Source: an uncultured candidate division Zixibacteria bacterium (GTDB taxonomy: Bacteria > Zixibacteria > MSB-5A5 > GN15 > PGXB01). From it: a stretch of DNA of 64,000 nucleotides. The stretch lies in contig CALAMC010000048.1 of NCBI GenBank assembly GCA_937925655.1, forward strand, positions 128,160-192,159, written 5' to 3'. The notes beneath the pieces are model-generated. The model was given only the letters and a program-made list of their open reading frames with translations. It was not told where the DNA came from and did not search any database. Shown here piece after piece: positions 33,074 through 42,643 of the stretch (positions are counted from its first letter, which is position 1; the number at the start of each line of letters is the position of its first letter). Position numbers and translations under genes: made by a program.

Positions 33074-35806
33074 CTACTTGGCCTCCAGCCAGTTGGGCCC
33101 GACGCCGATATCAACTTTCACCGGGACTTTCAATTTAACTGCCTTCTCCATGCCGTCTTTAACCATAGTTTTTATCTCGACAAGCTCATCATTGTGAACA
33201 TCAAAAACCAGTTCGTCGTGAACCTGCAAGATCATTTTCGATTTCATGTTATGCATTTTCTTATGGATATTGATCATGGCGACTTTGATCATATCGGCGG
33301 CGGTTCCCTGAATAGGGGTGTTGATGGCGGTGCGCTCGGCAAACTGCCGGACCTGGAAATTTTTGGCGTTAATTTCCGGCAAATAACGAATACGGTTAAA
33401 GAGTGTTGTCACATATCCCTTTTCCCTGGCGAAAGCAATGGTATCGTCCATGTATTTGCGGATTCCGGGATAGCGCTTAAAATAGGTGTCAATAAATTCT
33501 TTCGATTCGCCCATATCCAATTCCGTCTGCTGTGAAAGACCATAGGCCGAGACACCATAGATGACTGCAAAATTGGCGGTTTTAGCGGCGCGGCGCATGG
33601 CCGGTGTAACTTCATCCAGTTTGACACCGTACACGTCGGCCGCAGTCCGGGCGTGAATATCTTCGTCCTTTCGAAAGGAATCTATAAGGGCTTTGTCCTC
33701 GGAAAAATGTGCCAGAATACGAAGCTCGATTTGCGAATAGTCGGCGCTTAAGAGAACATATGATTTATCCCGTGGGATAAAAGCCCGCCGAATCTGCTTG
33801 CCGATTTCGGTTCGAATCGGAATATTCTGCAGATTGGGATCGGTCGATGATAACCGCCCGGTGGCCGCAATAGTCTGATTGAACGACGTATGTACCCGTC
33901 CGGTGTCCTTATTGACAAGAAGGGGAATGGCGTCGATATAAGTGCTTTTCAGTTTGGTCAACTGCCGATATTCCAGCACCAGGCGCGGCAGGTCATGAAT
34001 CGCAGCCAGTTCCTCCAGCACTTTAACATCGGTGGCAAAGCCGGTTTTTTTGGCGGTCTTGCCTTTGGTCGGCAGTTTCAGTTCATCGAACAAAACCGTG
34101 GACAATTGCTGTGTGGAATTAATATTAAACTCATGCCCGGCTTCATTATATATATCCCGAATCAGCTTCTCAAGTTCGCCGTCCATATCTTTGGACATGG
34201 CGGCCAGATAATCGCAGTCTATTTTAACCCCGGCTTCCTCGATATCCTGAAGAACGGTAATCAATGGGAGTTCAATGTTATAGTACAGATTATGGAGATT
34301 CAACTGGTCGATTTTCGGAGCCAGTATGCCGCGGAGGCGGTAGGTATAATCGGCGTCCTCGGCACTATAAAAAGTTGCCTTATCAATATCGACGGACGCA
34401 AACGATATTTGTTTTTTGCCCGACCCGATCAGCTCGGTGATCGGTTGCATACGGTAATTGAAATATGCAAAGGCCAGGGCATCAAGGCTGTGTTGCCGCC
34501 CGGACGGATTAATAACGTATGAAGCCAGCATGGTATCGAATCCGACCGGCTCGACTTCAAAGCCTTCGCGCCTTAACACTTCAAGGTCGTACTTTATATT
34601 CTGTCCGAACTTCTGAACCTTTTTATTTAAAAGCAATTTCGAGAGTGGTTTTCTGGCTTTTTCAATAGAAAGATTGCCGGCTTTGTCGTCGTGCCGAAAA
34701 GGAATATAGTAGGCCTTCCCCGCTTCGGCACACAGGGATAAACCAACCAACCGCGCCGAAAAAGGATTAAGCGAGGTTGTCTCGGTATCGATGGCCACTT
34801 CCTTTCTGAATTGAAGCATTTCGATCAAATCGATCAGGGCTTCGATAGTATTAATGCACTTATAATCGGCTTTCGGGGGTGCAAGATTCCTGTCTTTTTC
34901 AGAGTCGGTAAGTTTAAGATCCAATTTCCCGACCTGTTTGGCCAAGTCCTCAAGCAGGTTGACAAATTCCAACTCCAGAAAAAGTTTTTTAGCCCGGTCG
35001 AAGTCGACCTTTTCCCATTTCAGTTTTTCAAGATCATATTCAATCGGCACCGAGGTATCGATGGTCACCAGCCGGCGCGAGAGCCGAGCCGATTCGGCGT
35101 TTTCCTGTATTTTTTTACGCACACCGGCCGCTTTGATTTTATCCGATTCTTTCAGCACAGTATCGAGATCGCCGAATTGTTCCAGCAAAGCTATGGCTGT
35201 TTTGGGGCCGATGCCCGGCACCCCCGGGACATTATCCGAGGAATCCCCCATAAGGGCCAGCATATCAATAATTTTATCGGGCGGAACGCCGAATTTCTCT
35301 GTGACCCCGTCGGGACCAAGAATCTCGGCCGAATTGGCACCTTTCTGCGGGTTGTATATTTTGATATTTGGGTTAACCAATTGGAAAAAGTCTTTATCGC
35401 CGGTAACCAGCCATACGTTTAATCCATCCTTTTCGGCCTTTCTGGCGATAGTGCCGATGATGTCATCGGCCTCAAAACCTTCTTTTTCCAGGCAAGTAAT
35501 GCTCAAGGCATTGGCGGCCTCGCGTATCCGCGGCAGTTGCACGACCAGTTCCTCGGGCATTTTTTCGCGGGTCGCCTTATATTCGGGGTACATATCGTGG
35601 CGGAAGGTCGGAGCCTTGGTATCGAAAACAACGGCCATGTAATCGGGCTTTTCGTCCCGGATAATTTTCATAAGAGAGTTGACAAAACCGAACGTGGCCG
35701 AAGTATTCTCTCCTCTGGAATTGAATAAGGGGTTACGTATAAAAGCAAAATAGGCCCGGTAAAAAATCGCCGAGCCATCGACCAGAAAAAGATTCTTGCG
35801 GCTCAT
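33074..35806 (-). CDS. polA: DNA polymerase I
   Basis: 910 aa with all three domains. 5'-3' exonuclease (residues 1-290: LVDGSAIFYRAYFAF, EGFEADDIIGTIA, GDSSDNVPGVPGIG). 3'-5' proofreading domain (about 320-500) with its acidic set present: AIDTETTSL, GQNIKYDLEVL, EDADYTYRL, so it should proofread, unlike Taq-type enzymes. Polymerase domain with SADYSQIELRILAHF (about 683), TANFAVIYGVSAYG and LQVHDELVFD (about 863). It fills gaps and removes primers. Overlaps nadD by 4 nt. Confidence 0.97.
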   Translation of the reverse strand: MSRKNLFLVDGSAIFYRAYFAFIRNPLFNSRGENTSATFGFVNSLMKIIRDEKPDYMAVVFDTKAPTFRHDMYPEYKATREKMPEELVVQLPRIREAANALSITCLEKEGFEADDIIGTIARKAEKDGLNVWLVTGDKDFFQLVNPNIKIYNPQKGANSAEILGPDGVTEKFGVPPDKIIDMLALMGDSSDNVPGVPGIGPKTAIALLEQFGDLDTVLKESDKIKAAGVRKKIQENAESARLSRRLVTIDTSVPIEYDLEKLKWEKVDFDRAKKLFLELEFVNLLEDLAKQVGKLDLKLTDSEKDRNLAPPKADYKCINTIEALIDLIEMLQFRKEVAIDTETTSLNPFSARLVGLSLCAEAGKAYYIPFRHDDKAGNLSIEKARKPLSKLLLNKKVQKFGQNIKYDLEVLRREGFEVEPVGFDTMLASYVINPSGRQHSLDALAFAYFNYRMQPITELIGSGKKQISFASVDIDKATFYSAEDADYTYRLRGILAPKIDQLNLHNLYYNIELPLITVLQDIEEAGVKIDCDYLAAMSKDMDGELEKLIRDIYNEAGHEFNINSTQQLSTVLFDELKLPTKGKTAKKTGFATDVKVLEELAAIHDLPRLVLEYRQLTKLKSTYIDAIPLLVNKDTGRVHTSFNQTIAATGRLSSTDPNLQNIPIRTEIGKQIRRAFIPRDKSYVLLSADYSQIELRILAHFSEDKALIDSFRKDEDIHARTAADVYGVKLDEVTPAMRRAAKTANFAVIYGVSAYGLSQQTELDMGESKEFIDTYFKRYPGIRKYMDDTIAFAREKGYVTTLFNRIRYLPEINAKNFQVRQFAERTAINTPIQGTAADMIKVAMINIHKKMHNMKSKMILQVHDELVFDVHNDELVEIKTMVKDGMEKAVKLKVPVKVDIGVGPNWLEAK

Positions 35807-36402
35807 CTATAAAGCCCCCGGCTGGTTATAAATTCTCTAACTTCATTGGGAACCAAATAACGTATCGAGCGTCCCTGCCCAATCGATTGCCTGATGGCGG
35901 TCGATGATATCTGTAATAACGGCATATCAAAGGTCGTGAAATGCTTCTTCCATACCGATTTTTCAAAGGTGTCGTCATAGCCGGGCCGATGACCGACGAA
36001 AATCCTGACTCGTTTGACCAGCTCTTCCGGTTTGTGCCAGGAATCGAAAATGGCGACATTATCCGCTCCCAAAATCAAATTCCACTCGGCCGATGGATAC
36101 TGCTGTTCGAGATACTCCACGACGGCCAGCGTGTATCCCGGTGAAGCCAGTTTTTTTTCGAGATCGGAAATAACAAAGCGCTCGTTTTCGGCAATGGCCA
36201 GTCGGGTCATCAGCAACCTGTCTTCGAATGAGGCGACCGGTTTATAGGCACGATGCGGTGGATTAAGACTGACCACGAACAGGACGCCATCGAGCCCGCA
36301 CTTTTCCAGCGCGCTATCAGCCAAAACCAGATGCCCGATATGGACGGGGTCAAAAATACCGCCCATCAGGCCCCATTTTCCACCGTTTTCAGGGCTCATC
36401 AT
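35803..36402 (-). CDS. nadD: Nicotinate-nucleotide adenylyltransferase
   Basis: 199 aa. GGIFDPVHIGHLVLAD is the nucleotidyltransferase motif, with NPPHR, ILGADNVAIFDSWHKPEEL and the C-terminal ISSTAIR motif. It adenylates nicotinate mononucleotide in NAD synthesis. Overlaps bamD by 14 nt upstream and polA by 4 nt downstream. Confidence 0.94.
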   Translation of the reverse strand: MMSPENGGKWGLMGGIFDPVHIGHLVLADSALEKCGLDGVLFVVSLNPPHRAYKPVASFEDRLLMTRLAIAENERFVISDLEKKLASPGYTLAVVEYLEQQYPSAEWNLILGADNVAIFDSWHKPEELVKRVRIFVGHRPGYDDTFEKSVWKKHFTTFDMPLLQISSTAIRQSIGQGRSIRYLVPNEVREFITSRGLYR

Positions 36403-37171
36403 CGGAGGCTTGCGCCTTTAGGTTCTTCAGCGTAATTTCTTCAAGAAGCTTTTTGGCTTTGCCGGCCAATTCCGAATTTTCATAAATATTTAAAAAATGA
36501 TTCAATCTGTCCGAGGCCGCCTGATAATCTTTTTCTTTATAATCGATTTCGGCCAACTGGTAGAGCGCCATTCCGGCGTATGGCGTATCGGTATATTCAT
36601 CGATGACAAGTTGAAAATAGATCCGGGCGGCTCTTAAATCGTACATTTTAGTATACAGCACTCCGCTTTCATAATCTTTGCGCGCCAGTTTGGTACGAGC
36701 GTCGAGAATAATTTTTTGCGCATCGGGGACCAAATCCGAATCGGGATTGTCGAGAACGAAATTATTCATGGCCGCCACGGCCAGTTTCAGATCTTCCTGG
36801 TCCAGACCGTAGTGCCCGGGCGTACCCTTGAAATAACACAACCCGGCCATGTACTGGGCGTCATCGTTCAACGGCGAGAGCGGGTAATTCGAAACGAGAC
36901 GGTTAAACTCGACCGACGCCAGGGCGTACTCCTTGTTGCCGTAGTATGACTGGCCCAAAAAGAACTGGGCAGAATCCACGAATACGGCACCGGGATAATT
37001 ATATACCAGCCGCTGGAATTTTTCCACAGCCGAAGGATATTTGGCATTTTGGAAATCGCTCATCCCCTGATCAAACAGAAGCCGGGGATCGTCGATTAAA
37101 TGGGTTCTGGGACCACCGCACCCCGACAGCACCAATGCCGCCGTCGCCAATAAAAAAATGAGCTTATTCAA
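36389..37171 (-). CDS. bamD: Outer membrane assembly lipoprotein, BamD-like
   Basis: 260 aa. Lipoprotein signal with lipobox LSGC (Cys18). The rest is TPR-like helices with the BamD pattern: KFQRLVYNYPGAVFVDSAQF, FNRLVSNYPLSPLNDDAQY, AARIYFQLVIDEYTDTPYA. BamD is the essential lipoprotein partner of BamA in inserting beta-barrels, here plausibly including LptD. Overlaps the transglycosylase by 4 nt. Confidence 0.88.
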   Translation of the reverse strand: MNKLIFLLATAALVLSGCGGPRTHLIDDPRLLFDQGMSDFQNAKYPSAVEKFQRLVYNYPGAVFVDSAQFFLGQSYYGNKEYALASVEFNRLVSNYPLSPLNDDAQYMAGLCYFKGTPGHYGLDQEDLKLAVAAMNNFVLDNPDSDLVPDAQKIILDARTKLARKDYESGVLYTKMYDLRAARIYFQLVIDEYTDTPYAGMALYQLAEIDYKEKDYQAASDRLNHFLNIYENSELAGKAKKLLEEITLKNLKAQASDDEP

Positions 37172-37818
37172 ATGTCGTATTTCTCCTTGAGCATATTATA
37201 ATTGCTTATAACCCGGTCAAAAAAGGCCCGGGGTAGCGGTCTATTTTCGCGAACACGGCTCCGCAATTCTGCTTCACCGAGATTATATGATACAATGGCC
37301 TGTCGCACATCCTTAAATTTTAAAATCATTTCAAACAGGTGCAACGCTCCCATGCGGATATTGACGTCCGGCTGGAAGAGAGTCTCATCCCCCTCCCATT
37401 CGGCCCCGATCTTGCCGGCCAGCGATTTACCCACAAAGGGACGAATCTGCATCAGGCCGAGCGCCCCGGCCGATGACACCTGGCCGCTTTTGAACGATGA
37501 TTCGGTCAATATCAGCGCCATCAGAAACATGGGGTCATAGTCATATTTTTTGCATTCGTCCGAAATCACATTGACCAGCCGGGCCTTGTCCCGGTCGTTG
37601 AACCCGACCTGAAAATCATCGATAACCTGAAGAATCTGTAGTTTTTCCTCGAGTTCGTCGATGCGTTTGCGCTGGAAGTCGATTTGCTTTTCCAGATTAA
37701 ATTTTTCCTGAACCAAAAAGATAATAAATATCGACTGTGACAAATATATCAGAACAAACATAAAGGCAATCGGTTTGGATAAAAAGACTCCCAGTTTTTC
37801 AAACTTAATCGATGTCAT
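37168..37818 (-). CDS. Membrane-anchored lytic transglycosylase (SLT domain)
   Basis: 216 aa. One N-terminal helix (about residues 16-34), a short coiled coil (about 36-62), then an SLT domain: LILTESSFKSGQVSSAGALG with the catalytic Glu, LMQIRP and AIVSYNLGE. It would cut peptidoglycan glycan strands in the periplasm while anchored to the inner membrane. Overlaps rimO and bamD by 4 nt each. Confidence 0.88.
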   Translation of the reverse strand: MTSIKFEKLGVFLSKPIAFMFVLIYLSQSIFIIFLVQEKFNLEKQIDFQRKRIDELEEKLQILQVIDDFQVGFNDRDKARLVNVISDECKKYDYDPMFLMALILTESSFKSGQVSSAGALGLMQIRPFVGKSLAGKIGAEWEGDETLFQPDVNIRMGALHLFEMILKFKDVRQAIVSYNLGEAELRSRVRENRPLPRAFFDRVISNYNMLKEKYDI

Positions 37819-39137
37819 TCATCCGCTACCTCGGCCAGAAGGTCATAACCTTCGGCCATATTCACTCGAACGTCCACGATGTCGCCGACAGCAAGATTTT
37901 CGCCGGTCACATATACCATCTGGTCAATATCGGGACAATCGCCCCGGGTTCGTCCCAAAGCTTTGTCTTTCGACGTGACCCGGTCAATTATAACTTTTTG
38001 ACGAGTGCCAATCAAGGCTATATTTTTCTTGAAGGCTATTTCCTGTTGAAGACTCATCAGCAAATCCTGTCGCTCGGCAATCGTTTCATCGGGAATCTGG
38101 TCCTTGAAATCGGCCGCCGCCGTGCCCTCCTCGCAGGAATACCCGAACGCCCCCAGACGGTCAAATTTAACATTCTCGACAAATTCCAATAATTCGTTAA
38201 ATTCTTCCCTAGTTTCCCCCGGAAGGCCGGTAATGAAAGTGGTTCTGATAATATTTTCTTTCGAGCCTGCTCGGATTTTATTGATAATCTTTTCCACTTC
38301 ACGTCTGGTATAAGGTCGATTTATGCTTTGTAATATCCTGTTGCTTATATGTTGAAGCGGGATATCAAAATACCCCAGAACTTTTTTTGAGGCCGACATA
38401 TGGTCGATGAGTTCATCCGTAACCGATTCCGGGTGAAGATACATCAAACGTATCCACTCCAGTTTCTCGATATTTTCCAGCCGCTTTAAAAGGGTCAGGA
38501 TATTTTCGCCGTATCCACGATCCCTTCCATAAGCCGTACCTTCCTGCGAGACCAGAATTAATTCTTTTTTGCCGCGGTCAACCAGCATTTCGGCTTCGGC
38601 CATGATATCTTCAACGGGGCGGCTCCGGAAACGGCCGCGAATATATGGTATGGCGCAGTACGAACAAAATCGGTCGCACCCGTCGGAGATTTTCAAATAG
38701 GCATACGGCAAAGTATCAGCGACCCGGCGGTGGCGACCGACGATATATTTTAGATGCTCCGATGAAGTCGTGTTATGGTCTCCGGACGACAAATTATTGT
38801 TCAGAATGTCAACTAATCGGGCGTGTTGACCGAGCCCTAACACGGCATCGATTTGCGGTAATTCGCGGATTAAATCGTCTTGATATCGTTGTGATAAACA
38901 ACCGGTTACAATTAATTTATCAAGTTTGCCATTAAGTTTGGATGTTTCGAATTGGAGAATGGCGTTGATTGATTCTTCCTTGGCCGGAAGAATAAACCCA
39001 CAGGTATTAACAATAACCGCCTCGGCCATATCCGGGTCATCGACCGGTTCATGGCCCGCATTAATCAATTCCCCGGCTATATAATCGGCATCCACGTCGT
39101 TTTTGGGACACCCCAGCTTTTTAATATAAAATTTCAT
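37815..39137 (-). CDS. rimO: Ribosomal protein uS12 methylthiotransferase
   Basis: 440 aa. The N-terminal MTTase domain holds three cluster cysteines (KLGCPKNDVDAD, VNTCGFI, VTGCLSQRY). The radical SAM motif is CDRFCSYCAIP (about residue 150), followed by EGTAYGRDRG and a C-terminal TRAM domain. The order and the GCPKN start separate RimO from MiaB. It adds a methylthio group to an Asp of S12. It starts 5 nt after the LolA-like stop in the operon. Confidence 0.94.
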   Translation of the reverse strand: MKFYIKKLGCPKNDVDADYIAGELINAGHEPVDDPDMAEAVIVNTCGFILPAKEESINAILQFETSKLNGKLDKLIVTGCLSQRYQDDLIRELPQIDAVLGLGQHARLVDILNNNLSSGDHNTTSSEHLKYIVGRHRRVADTLPYAYLKISDGCDRFCSYCAIPYIRGRFRSRPVEDIMAEAEMLVDRGKKELILVSQEGTAYGRDRGYGENILTLLKRLENIEKLEWIRLMYLHPESVTDELIDHMSASKKVLGYFDIPLQHISNRILQSINRPYTRREVEKIINKIRAGSKENIIRTTFITGLPGETREEFNELLEFVENVKFDRLGAFGYSCEEGTAAADFKDQIPDETIAERQDLLMSLQQEIAFKKNIALIGTRQKVIIDRVTSKDKALGRTRGDCPDIDQMVYVTGENLAVGDIVDVRVNMAEGYDLLAEVADE

Positions 39138-39142
39138 GGCCG

Positions 39143-39760
39143 TTATGGCAGAGTTATAATTTCGACGGTGTCGGGGAAATTTACCTGAAAATCGGCCGGA
39201 TTGGGGTCATCCGGAAACTCATAGTCGAGCATGATGATATCATTAATGTCACCGTTTAAGTCATTATATGAAATACAGGCCAGATTTCCCGGGATACGGT
39301 CAAGGGTCACAACCAGACTGTCGGGAAGGTTTTTATTCTGATTCGGCTTGATATAAAACCGGTACAGAGAATCGGGAATCATGCAATCGAGATTGTAATG
39401 CTCCTTGAGATTTTTAAGTGCCGTCAATTCGTTTTCAAAAACCTCGCCGTCGTCATAACAATCCTTCGTAATCTGATTGTTCTCCGCGGAATATTCCCAG
39501 ATACAGTCGCCGTCATAGAGATATATATCATCATTAAACCGGGCGCAGTAGCGGTCATCGGCGGCGATTTTCACGTCGCCAACGGTCGTATCGATATTGC
39601 CGAAAATCGGAGAGCGGGTGATAATTAAAATTTGCATCCGAATCATGGAGGCGTCCGAAAAGCGGGCCATTAAGGGATAAATTTTGCTGGTTTCCTCGGA
39701 ATGAGCCGGAAAGGCGGCCAATATCACGATTGCCATGATTATCCAATACATTTTTTTCAT
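39143..39760 (-). CDS. LolA-like periplasmic lipoprotein carrier
   Basis: 205 aa with a cleavable signal peptide (MYWIIMAIVILAAFPAHS). GDVKIAADDRYCARF, YLYDGDCIWEYSAENNQ and the C-terminal DFQVNFPDTVEIITL fit the LolA fold, whose members shuttle lipoproteins from the inner to the outer membrane. Sequence similarity is weak, but the position directly after ftsK is the same as in many bacteria. It lies 25 nt after ftsK. Confidence 0.65.
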   Translation of the reverse strand: MKKMYWIIMAIVILAAFPAHSEETSKIYPLMARFSDASMIRMQILIITRSPIFGNIDTTVGDVKIAADDRYCARFNDDIYLYDGDCIWEYSAENNQITKDCYDDGEVFENELTALKNLKEHYNLDCMIPDSLYRFYIKPNQNKNLPDSLVVTLDRIPGNLACISYNDLNGDINDIIMLDYEFPDDPNPADFQVNFPDTVEIITLP

Positions 39761-39785
39761 ACTCGATATTTTACGTTTGTGTCAA

Positions 39786-42107
39786 TCAGGAGTTCGAGTT
39801 TCCCAGGGATCGGGAGGTCGACATTTTTTCGAGGAAACTTTTATCGACAAGAACCTTTCTGGCTTTGCTACCGTCATAGGCGCTGACAACTCCGGCTGTT
39901 TCCAGCTTGTCGATCAGCCGCGCGGCCCGCTGATAGCCGATGCCGAGCTTGCGTTGCAGAAGCGAAACCGACCCCTGCTTATGGCGAATGACAACTTCGA
40001 CCGCTTCCATGAAAACCGGGTCATCCAGATCCAGAGCGTCCTCCTGCTCTTCTTCCTCTTCGGTTTTATCTTCGACCGGCGGCGCCGCCGTCGGGAACTG
40101 GTCGGTAATGAATTTGACCAAACGTTCGCTTTCCTCGCTGGACAGGTAAGCCCCGTGGAGACGCATCGGTTCCGGCTGGCCGGGCGGCAGAAACAGCATA
40201 TCGCCGTTGCCCAGCAGTTTTTCAGCGCCGTTGCCATCGAGAATAGTGCGCGAATCAATCCGCGAAGCCACCTGAAAGGCAATTCTTGATGGGAAATTGG
40301 CCTTGATAAGCCCGGTAATAACATCGACCGATGGTCTCTGGGTGGCCAGCACAAGATGAATACCGACGGCACGCGCCATCTGGGCCAGACGTGTTATGAG
40401 CACCTCGATACGCGACGACGCCGATGCCATCATCATGTCGGCCAATTCATCGACGACAATAACAATATAAGGCAATCGTTCTTCGTTTTTATCCAGACGG
40501 GCGTTAAAATCGACAATATTGCGAACGGCCTTGGCGGCCAGTTTCTTATAGCGATTTTCCATTTCGACGACGGCGTCGGCCAGGACCTTTTCGGCCCGTT
40601 TGGAGTTGGTCACCACCGGCCGCGCCATATGCGGCAAATTCGAGTATAAAGTCAGCTCGAGCATTTTGGGGTCAATAAAGATAAATTTCAATTCCTTCGG
40701 ATGCAGACGGTAAATCAACGACGTTATAAGGACATTGATGCAGACCGATTTGCCCGATCCGGTTGCCCCGGCGATTAACAAATGCGGCATTTTGGCCAAA
40801 TCGGTGGCGTATGGTTTTCCCGAAATGGTTTTACCCAGGGCGATTGGCAATCGCAAATCCGGGTTGCGGTACTCATCGGAATTCAGGATTTCCTTGATAT
40901 AAACCGTGCGCGGGACCCGATTGGGAATTTCCACACCAACTTTCGCTTTTCCGGGAATAGGCGCGACGATTCTTATTCTTTTGGCCTTAAGAGCTAAGGC
41001 CAGGTCATCGGACAGATTGGTTATCTGATGCACTTTAATCCCGGCCGCCGGCTTGATTTCAAAACGGGTAATGACCGGACCCGGATATTTGTCAATGTCG
41101 CCTTGAAGGCTAACTCCAAACGTTTCCAGTGTTTCTTTCAACGAACGAGCCGAAAAGTCCAATTCTTCCCGACTGACAGATAGGCCCGGCTCGGGGTTGT
41201 CGGTCAACAGGTCCAGTCCCGGGAATTTATAGTCGGTCGTTTCCAGACCGATGGTAGCGGCAGGCTTTTTCTTGAGTGTGATTTTCTGGCGACGACTCTC
41301 ATTCGGGGATTTTCCCCGCTCCAGTTCTTCGATTGGATCGTCATCTTTGCTTACTGCCGCAGATTCTGGACGCCGGCGCGGGCGAGGGGCGGCGCCGATT
41401 TCGGCATAGCCGGGATCTTCGTCTTCGGTATCATCTTCGTCTTCGTCACGGGTATCTTTGCGGGAAAACATCCCGATTGCCCAATCCTTGACGGCCACCA
41501 ACCTGTGGACTAAACCGCCGGCTATACCGGATGCTTGTTTGTCGGTCGCGGCCAGACGCTGACGCAGGAATGGATATTTGTATCCCAGAATGACCAGCCA
41601 AACAATAATGCCGGCGCCGAGCACGACAAAAGAGCCGGCGGCGCCGAGTATTTTCATGATAAACATTGTCAGATAATAAAATACATATCCGCCGTTGGCA
41701 TCGGCATGGGTCAATTCCAGCGTGGCGTGGTGTTTCAGATAGACATTGGTCATCATCGTAATCAGCGTACAAACCGATGCGATAAACATCAGACCGGGCA
41801 AAATAAGTCGCCGCCACTCAAAATTCAGAAATCGAAAGCCCCAGTACATGAGAAAAACCGGCAGGAAAATGCACAGCCAGCCAAAGAAGAAAAAGAGAAC
41901 ATAGGACGAGACAGCTCCGACGATACCAACCTGATTTTTAAAGTCGATTGCGAAGGGGTTATCACGAGAGACAATCCGTTCGTCATCCCATCCGGAATGC
42001 GATACCAGCGAAATAAGAATCAGGACGGCCAGCAAAACCAAACCGATTCCCAGAATCTTTCTTTTTCTTTCGCCGTTGTCGCCGTTTTTATTTTTTCGCG
42101 AAGCCAT
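39786..42107 (-). CDS. ftsK: DNA translocase FtsK/SpoIIIE
   Basis: 773 aa. Four N-terminal helices (about residues 15-170), a charged linker rich in Asp and Glu (about 215-290), then the motor: Walker A GATGSGKSVCIN (about 446), Walker B YIVIVVDELADMMMA (about 545), DNA-binding LATQRPSVDVITGLIKANFP, and a C-terminal winged-helix gamma domain (VSLLQRKLGIGYQRAARLID) that reads KOPS sites. It pumps chromosome ends at the septum. First gene of the operon to coaE. Confidence 0.96.
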   Translation of the reverse strand: MASRKNKNGDNGERKRKILGIGLVLLAVLILISLVSHSGWDDERIVSRDNPFAIDFKNQVGIVGAVSSYVLFFFFGWLCIFLPVFLMYWGFRFLNFEWRRLILPGLMFIASVCTLITMMTNVYLKHHATLELTHADANGGYVFYYLTMFIMKILGAAGSFVVLGAGIIVWLVILGYKYPFLRQRLAATDKQASGIAGGLVHRLVAVKDWAIGMFSRKDTRDEDEDDTEDEDPGYAEIGAAPRPRRRPESAAVSKDDDPIEELERGKSPNESRRQKITLKKKPAATIGLETTDYKFPGLDLLTDNPEPGLSVSREELDFSARSLKETLETFGVSLQGDIDKYPGPVITRFEIKPAAGIKVHQITNLSDDLALALKAKRIRIVAPIPGKAKVGVEIPNRVPRTVYIKEILNSDEYRNPDLRLPIALGKTISGKPYATDLAKMPHLLIAGATGSGKSVCINVLITSLIYRLHPKELKFIFIDPKMLELTLYSNLPHMARPVVTNSKRAEKVLADAVVEMENRYKKLAAKAVRNIVDFNARLDKNEERLPYIVIVVDELADMMMASASSRIEVLITRLAQMARAVGIHLVLATQRPSVDVITGLIKANFPSRIAFQVASRIDSRTILDGNGAEKLLGNGDMLFLPPGQPEPMRLHGAYLSSEESERLVKFITDQFPTAAPPVEDKTEEEEEQEDALDLDDPVFMEAVEVVIRHKQGSVSLLQRKLGIGYQRAARLIDKLETAGVVSAYDGSKARKVLVDKSFLEKMSTSRSLGNSNS

Positions 42108-42132
42108 CGGTGGTAATTCCTATCCCAAGGGA

Positions 42133-42161
42133 AAACTACATCAAAGAACCATTCGGGTCAA
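42133..42161 (-). promoter_or_regulatory. Likely promoter of the ftsK-coaE operon
   Basis: Minus strand: TTGACC (42161-42156), 17-nt spacer, TAGTTT (42138-42133). It lies between the HU terminator and ftsK. Confidence 0.45.
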
Positions 42162-42165
42162 CCAC

Positions 42166-42196
42166 AAAAAAAGAAGGCAGAGCAATCTCTGCCTTC
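42166..42196 (-). terminator. Rho-independent terminator of the HU gene
   Basis: Stem GAAGGCAGAG (42173-42182) with CTCTGCCTTC (42187-42196), loop CAAT, followed by seven U on the minus strand. Confidence 0.9.
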
Positions 42197-42218
42197 ATTG
42201 AGGTGTAAAACACAAATC

Positions 42219-42494
42219 CTACTTCTTGACGGCTTCGCGCAGGGTTTTACCGGCGCGGAAATGCGGGACTTTTGAAGCCGGGATATTAATCTGGGCTCCA
42301 GTCTGCGGATTGCGACCGATTCTGGCTTTGCGCCTGTTGACGGTGAAAGTGCCGAACCCGACAAAGCTGACTTTTTTGCCCTTCTTCAGGCTGGTGGTGA
42401 TGTTTTCAATAAAGCTGCTTAAAGCATCCGAAGCCTGGCGCTTGTTGATACCGGCATCCTTGGCGATCTTGGAGATCATTTCATCCTTGGTCAT
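42219..42494 (-). CDS. HU-family DNA-binding protein
   Basis: 91 aa, exactly the family size. MTKDEMISKIAKDAGINKRQ, KVSFVGFGTFTV and the beta-arm tip RIGRNPQTGAQINIPA are the HU/IHF signatures. It bends and compacts DNA as a dimer. AAGGTG lies 7 nt before the ATG. A TTGACA hexamer at 42567-42572 on the minus strand may be its -35 box, but the matching -10 is weak. Confidence 0.94.
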   Translation of the reverse strand: MTKDEMISKIAKDAGINKRQASDALSSFIENITTSLKKGKKVSFVGFGTFTVNRRKARIGRNPQTGAQINIPASKVPHFRAGKTLREAVKK

Positions 42495-42643
42495 TGGTCA
42501 ACACCTTTACTTTAAGGGTTCCTGGTTATCACTTGTGGAAAAAAGATGAAATATTTTTAAGGCTATTGTCAATAAAAAAGTCTCCTGACACGTTTAAAAA
42601 CGGCATAATTACGGGCATTCAAAAGGGTATATCCCCGCCGAAC

